From NCBI GenBank assembly GCA_012515695.1, contig JAAYXX010000408.1, positions 1 to 17,892 on the forward strand: 17,892 nucleotides of DNA, in the 5' to 3' direction. How positions within the stretch are numbered: position 1 is the stretch's first letter; each line of letters starts with the position of its first letter. The notes below the pieces were generated by a model that made no database searches, had not been told where the DNA came from, and saw nothing but the letters and a program-made list of their open reading frames with translations. This DNA is from Chloroflexota bacterium (lineage in GTDB: Bacteria > Chloroflexota > Anaerolineae > UBA1429). This document shows positions 14,877-17,892 of the stretch, piece by piece. Both the position numbers and the translations under genes were made by a program.

Positions 14877-15662
14877 TTACCTTTCCCCCTGATCGGCAGG
14901 CGCGCCCTGCACGATCTTGACGCTCGCGCTGGCCCCGATGCGGCTCGCCCCGGCGGCCACCATCGCCACGGCGTCGTCATAGCTGCGAATGCCGCCCGCC
15001 GCCTTGACGCCGGTATCTGGCCCAACCACCGCCCGCATCAGCGCCACGTCTTCTATCGTGGCCCCCGCCGAAGCCAGGCCGGTGGAGGTCTTGCAATAAT
15101 CAGCGCCCGCCTCGACGATCAGCAGGCAGGCCGCCACTTTTTCCTCGTCCGTCAAATAAGCCGTCTCGATAATCACCTTGCAGATTGCGCCCTGCTGGTG
15201 GCAGGCGTCTACCACACCAGCAATATCTTCCTTCACCAGGGCATAATCGCCATCCTTGAGCGCACCGATATTGATTACCATATCAATCTCGGTAGCTCCA
15301 GCCTCAATGGCTTGCCGGGCCTCGAACGCCTTGACCGCCGTCAGGCTGGCCCCCAGCGGAAAGCCCACCACGGAACAAACGGGGACGTTGCTTCCGCGCA
15401 GCGCCTCCACGCACAGCGCCACGTTGGCCGAGTTCACGCAGACAGAGGCAAACCCAAATTCCTTGGCCTCGGCGCAGACCTGCCGCACCGCCGCAGACGT
15501 CGCGTCCGCCTTGAGGATTGTATGGTCAATCATGGCCGCCAGTTCTTGCGCGCCCAACTGCACGGCTGCGGGCCGGGCCGGATGTGCGCGCGCTGCTCGC
15601 AGCGTCTCGGCGGCGCGCTGCTTCATTTGAGCGTTCCAGGTCGCCCGATCCTGGTTTGTCAT
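14877..15662 (-). CDS. deoC: Deoxyribose-phosphate aldolase
   Basis: This 261-residue class I aldolase splits 2-deoxyribose-5-phosphate into acetaldehyde and glyceraldehyde-3-phosphate, the last step of deoxynucleoside breakdown. It has D46 in IDHTILKAD, D127 in TEIDMVIN, the Schiff-base K191 in DYCKTSTG and the assisting K220 in GVKAAGGIR. The protein carries about 35 N-terminal residues ahead of the barrel, as in several long bacterial forms. The chosen ATG is preceded by GGGAGG at 9 bases; a longer in-frame start 57 bases upstream lacks such a site. It heads the deoC-aldolase-recO-glyQS unit, just downstream of the cdd terminator, so pyrimidine deoxynucleoside salvage genes are neighbours but separately transcribed. 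Confidence 0.96.
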   Translation of the reverse strand: MTNQDRATWNAQMKQRAAETLRAARAHPARPAAVQLGAQELAAMIDHTILKADATSAAVRQVCAEAKEFGFASVCVNSANVALCVEALRGSNVPVCSVVGFPLGASLTAVKAFEARQAIEAGATEIDMVINIGALKDGDYALVKEDIAGVVDACHQQGAICKVIIETAYLTDEEKVAACLLIVEAGADYCKTSTGLASAGATIEDVALMRAVVGPDTGVKAAGGIRSYDDAVAMVAAGASRIGASASVKIVQGAPADQGER

Positions 15663-15730
15663 CGCTTTGTGCCTCCCTATCCCTGTGGTAAAGGCTTGAT
15701 GCCAGTTCGCATAACGCACGCGGCTACAAG

Positions 15731-15770
15731 CCGATGGAAAGCGTGGCTACTGGCTAACGCTGACCATCGG
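15731..15770 (-). other. Inverted repeat in the deoC leader
   Basis: An outer 7-bp stem (CCGATGG 15731-15737 with CCATCGG 15764-15770) encloses an inner 5-bp stem (AGCGT 15740-15744 with ACGCT 15757-15761). It lies at the expected transcription start of deoC. A second short hairpin, CGGCT-ACA-AGCCG (15721-15733), overlaps its inner edge, so the two cannot form together. It could be a 5'-end RNA stem-loop or an operator. Confidence 0.45.
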
Positions 15771-15773
15771 TTA

Positions 15774-15801
15774 AGTATATGCCAATCGGTCCGCGAGCCA
15801 A
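15774..15801 (-). promoter_or_regulatory. Candidate deoC promoter
   Basis: On the minus strand there is a -35 TTGGCT (15796-15801), a 16-base spacer and a -10 TATACT (15774-15779). It begins where the cdd terminator T-tract ends, giving a leader of about 105 bases before deoC. The hexamers match consensus at 4/6 and 5/6. Confidence 0.5.
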
Positions 15802-15835
15802 AGACATAAAAACGCGAAAGGCCGCAACCTTTCGC
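15800..15835 (-). terminator. Intrinsic terminator of the glmU-cdd unit
   Basis: An 8-bp stem GCGAAAGG/CCTTTCGC (15814-15821 with 15828-15835) with a 6-base loop is followed on the minus strand by GTTTTTATGTCTTT. It lies 40 bases beyond the cdd stop. This is the only classical hairpin-plus-U-tract terminator in the window. Confidence 0.88.
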
Positions 15836-15875
15836 CGGTATCCGCCTGCATTGGGGCTGATGCTCCTGCTCGGCG

Positions 15876-16307
15876 CTACTTCTGAATGCTGGTATGCGGA
15901 AAGGGATACGGCAATATCTCGCGCAGCGTGGTCAGCCATGCCCGCCCCTGTGGATCTGCAATCAGGATGGGCATATCTTCTGTGGCAAACTCGGTCATCA
16001 CCTGCAAGCAAGACCCGCAGGGCATCGTGCCCGTGTCGGTAACCACGGCCAGCGCCGCCAGCCTGCGTTCCCCTTCCGAGATAGCCTTCCAGATAGCCAC
16101 CCGCTCGGCGCACACCGTCAGTCCAAAGGCGGCGTTTTCTATGTTAGAGCCTGCAAATACCCGGCCACTGGCCGCACGCACCGCCGCACCCACGGGAAAG
16201 CGGGAATAGGGCGCATACGCCTTCTCACGCGCCCTGGTCGCTGCATCCAGCAGTTCGCGCCATTCCTGGGGCAGGCTCTCCACTGTCACAACCTGAGGGT
16301 TAGCCAC
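15876..16307 (-). CDS. cdd: Cytidine deaminase
   Basis: This zinc hydrolase of 143 residues converts cytidine and deoxycytidine to uridine and deoxyuridine in pyrimidine salvage. Zinc ligands and catalytic residues are present: C66 and E68 in VCAERVA, C97 and C100 in PCGSCLQ. The substrate motif FPVGAAV and NIENAAFGLTVCAE lie upstream. The usual Arg of PCGxCRQ is Leu (L101) here. I prefer the GTG at 16307, because GAGGA lies 8 bases before it and it overlaps the glmU stop (GTGGCTAAC). An ATG at 16322 would add five residues but has no proper ribosome site. The overlap with glmU indicates translational coupling. Confidence 0.92.
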   Translation of the reverse strand: MANPQVVTVESLPQEWRELLDAATRAREKAYAPYSRFPVGAAVRAASGRVFAGSNIENAAFGLTVCAERVAIWKAISEGERRLAALAVVTDTGTMPCGSCLQVMTEFATEDMPILIADPQGRAWLTTLREILPYPFPHTSIQK

Positions 16308-17670
16308 CGGACTCTTCCTCATCTTCTAGTTTGCGCTGCGAGCGAGCGGGCACTCCATACGCCAGGGTAGCATCGGGCACATCGCGCGTCACAACAGACC
16401 CCGCGCCGATCTTGGCGCGTTTGCCCACCGTCACCGGCGCGACCAGCATCGTCCCGCTGCCGATGAACGCCCCCTCGCCGATCACTGTACGATGTTTACG
16501 CACGCCATCAAAGTTGCACGTCACCGTCCCCGCCGCGATATTCGCGTCCGCGCCGACCCGCGCGTCGCCAATATAGCTGAAATGGCCCATCTTGGTTCCG
16601 GGGGCCAGATATGCGTTCTTGACCTCGCCAAAGTTGCCCATATGGACCCCTTCGCCCAGGTGCGCCCCCGGGCGCAGATGCCCAAACGGCCCAATGTTCA
16701 CGTGGTTCTCCAGCGTCGCCTCTTCCAACACGGAAGCGAACACCCGGCAATTGTCGCCGATGGTGGTATCCTGGATCACCGAATTAGGTCCCAGTTCGCA
16801 CGCCTCGCCGACCACCGTTTGCCCGCGCAGCACAGTATTGGGATAGATCACCGTGTCGCGCCCCACGCGCACCGTGGCTTCAATGTACGTCGTGGCCGGG
16901 TCGATCAGCGTCACGCCGTCCAGCATGAGGCTCTCGGCGATGCGCTCGCGCATAATCCGCTCGGCCCGCGCCAGATGCACGCGGTTGTTGATCCCCTGCA
17001 CCTCGGTCACATCGGTGATCGTTACCACTTCGACGGGCAGCCCATCCTGCACAGCCAGCCCGACCATATCCGTGAGATAGTATTCGCCCTTGGGTTGGGT
17101 CATGGGCACATCAGGGAGCCGCCGCCACAGCCAATCGGCGTCAAAGCAATACACGCCGCAGTTCAGCTCTTTCAGAGCGAGGATTTCGGGAGTAGCCACC
17201 GCCTCTTCAACAATCGCCGTCACCGCTCCGTCGGGGTCACGGACCACACGCCCAAACCCCATCGAATCATCAGACAGCACGCTCAGTAGCGTGACGGCAG
17301 GGCGGCGCTCGTGATGCAACTGTACGAGACGCTGCAACGTTTCCAGGCGCAAGGTGGGCATATCGCCATACAACACCAACACCGAATCCGCCCGGCCTTG
17401 CAGCAGCTCGCGGGCCTGCAATGTGGCGTGCCCCGTGCCTAGCTGCTCTTGCTGAACAGTATACAATACCTGATCGCCCACTGTCTGCTGGACTGCTTCT
17501 GCGCCCACGCCTATCACCAGCGCAATCGAGTCTGCGCCGAGGGTTCTGGCGTTTTGCACCGACCACAAGATCATGGGGAGACCAGCCACCGGATGAAGCA
17601 CCTTGGGGAAAGAGGATTTCATACGTGTCCCCTGCCCGGCGGCGAGGATTACCGCTGCGAATCCCGTCAT
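16300..17670 (-). CDS. glmU: Bifunctional GlmU: glucosamine-1-phosphate acetyltransferase / GlcNAc-1-phosphate uridyltransferase
   Basis: This 456-residue cytosolic enzyme carries out the last two steps to UDP-GlcNAc, the precursor of peptidoglycan and other glycans. The N-terminal nucleotidyltransferase domain has LAAGQGTRMKS (9-19), K23 in FPKVLH, YGDMP (101-105) and EYYLTD (196-201). The C-terminal left-handed beta helix (about 250-437) shows hexapeptide repeats, and its catalytic H363 falls at the same number as in the E. coli enzyme. The length matches the family. The ATG has GGAGG at 5 bases. A longer in-frame reading runs back through tRNA-Gln and is rejected. It lies about 100 bases downstream of tRNA-Gln with no clear promoter between, so read-through from the tRNA promoter is likely. 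Confidence 0.97.
   Translation of the reverse strand: MTGFAAVILAAGQGTRMKSSFPKVLHPVAGLPMILWSVQNARTLGADSIALVIGVGAEAVQQTVGDQVLYTVQQEQLGTGHATLQARELLQGRADSVLVLYGDMPTLRLETLQRLVQLHHERRPAVTLLSVLSDDSMGFGRVVRDPDGAVTAIVEEAVATPEILALKELNCGVYCFDADWLWRRLPDVPMTQPKGEYYLTDMVGLAVQDGLPVEVVTITDVTEVQGINNRVHLARAERIMRERIAESLMLDGVTLIDPATTYIEATVRVGRDTVIYPNTVLRGQTVVGEACELGPNSVIQDTTIGDNCRVFASVLEEATLENHVNIGPFGHLRPGAHLGEGVHMGNFGEVKNAYLAPGTKMGHFSYIGDARVGADANIAAGTVTCNFDGVRKHRTVIGEGAFIGSGTMLVAPVTVGKRAKIGAGSVVTRDVPDATLAYGVPARSQRKLEDEEESGG
16316..16320 (-). promoter_or_regulatory. Ribosome binding site deciding the cdd start
   Basis: GAGGA on the minus strand, inside the last glmU codons, stands 8 bases before GTG 16307 but downstream of ATG 16322. 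It therefore supports the GTG. Confidence 0.6.
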
Positions 17671-17692
17671 TATCCCTCCGAAAACAAAATGA

Positions 17693-17743
17693 CCAAGTCC
17701 GTCTCTCTCTACATCGCAAGAACGACGGAGACACGCGACTTGG
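17693..17743 (-). other. Leader hairpin between tRNA-Gln and glmU
   Basis: CCAAGTC (17693-17699) pairs with GACTTGG (17737-17743), and an inner GTCTC/GAGAC stem is possible. On the minus strand the outer stem is followed by TCATTTTGTTTTC and then the glmU ribosome site GGAGG. It could act as a partial terminator or attenuator after the tRNA, or as a processing site separating tRNA from mRNA. Confidence 0.45.
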
Positions 17744-17771
17744 CCCGTATAGCTGTAATGAGGATAAAAGG

Positions 17772-17843
<72 letters not shown>

Positions 17844-17855
17844 ATGACTGGAGAG

Positions 17856-17884
17856 ATTATAACACAAAAGACCGACCACGACAA
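17856..17884 (-). promoter_or_regulatory. Promoter of tRNA-Gln (and probably glmU-cdd)
   Basis: On the minus strand there is a -35 TTGTCG (17879-17884), a 17-base spacer and a perfect -10 TATAAT (17856-17861). Initiation near 17849 leaves only about 6 bases before the mature tRNA. Confidence 0.82.
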
Positions 17885-17892
17885 ATGTGGTC
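17874..17892. repeat. Inverted repeat overlapping the tRNA-Gln -35 box
   Basis: GACCAC (17874-17879) and GTGGTC (17887-17892) flank a 7-base loop. On the minus strand it is followed by GGTCTTTTGTGTT, so it may be the terminator of an upstream gene beyond the window edge. Alternatively it may be an operator, since the -35 box lies within it. It is cut by the window end. Confidence 0.5.

Noticed and set aside
15663..15719. 19-residue longer deoC start.
   Set aside because: It has no ribosome site, and the segment contains the GGGAGG box that serves the ATG at 15662.

Overview
The window is high-GC bacterial chromosome made up almost entirely of housekeeping genes, nearly all on the minus strand. 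The most likely source is a member of the Chloroflexota (Anaerolineae-like). The reasons are a single-chain alpha-beta glycyl-tRNA synthetase, a DNA primase with an unusual CFGAC zinc knuckle and an extra segment in its TOPRIM region, and a large secreted protein with Thr-Pro linkers of the kind common in that phylum. This placement is inference from protein character; no phylogeny was run. I see no phage, transposon, integrase or CRISPR array.

Read in the direction of transcription, from high to low coordinates, the minus-strand units are as follows. (1) A strong promoter drives tRNA-Gln(TTG), followed by glmU (UDP-GlcNAc synthesis) and cdd (cytidine deaminase). The unit closes with the only textbook U-tract terminator in the window. 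(2) deoC has its own promoter and a structured leader. It is followed by a class II aldolase, recO and a fused glyQS, and the unit ends at a hairpin shared with the convergent plus-strand gene yccF. (3) ppdK (pyruvate, phosphate dikinase) is a monocistron with a near-consensus promoter and a strong hairpin behind it. (4) A 1060-residue secreted glycoside-hydrolase-like/beta-propeller protein starts at a TTG and overlaps dnaG by four bases (ATGA). dnaG is followed one base later by rpoD, so an exported carbohydrate-active protein heads the primase-sigma operon. (5) A partial tRNA, probably Asn, with its own promoter runs off the left edge.

Functionally, cdd and deoC (pyrimidine nucleoside and deoxyribose-phosphate breakdown) lie in neighbouring units. 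The class II aldolase next to deoC suggests further handling of a phosphorylated sugar. ppdK links pyruvate and PEP. recO, dnaG, rpoD, glyQS and the tRNAs serve information processing.

The most unusual object is the secreted protein. Its TIM-barrel glycosidase-like domain appears to be inserted into the middle of a DUF11-type Ig-like domain. That is followed by a jelly-roll domain and a seven-repeat propeller. An extended -10 promoter candidate inside its coding region could uncouple dnaG-rpoD from it. I did not find a multi-gene novel defence or metabolic system here.
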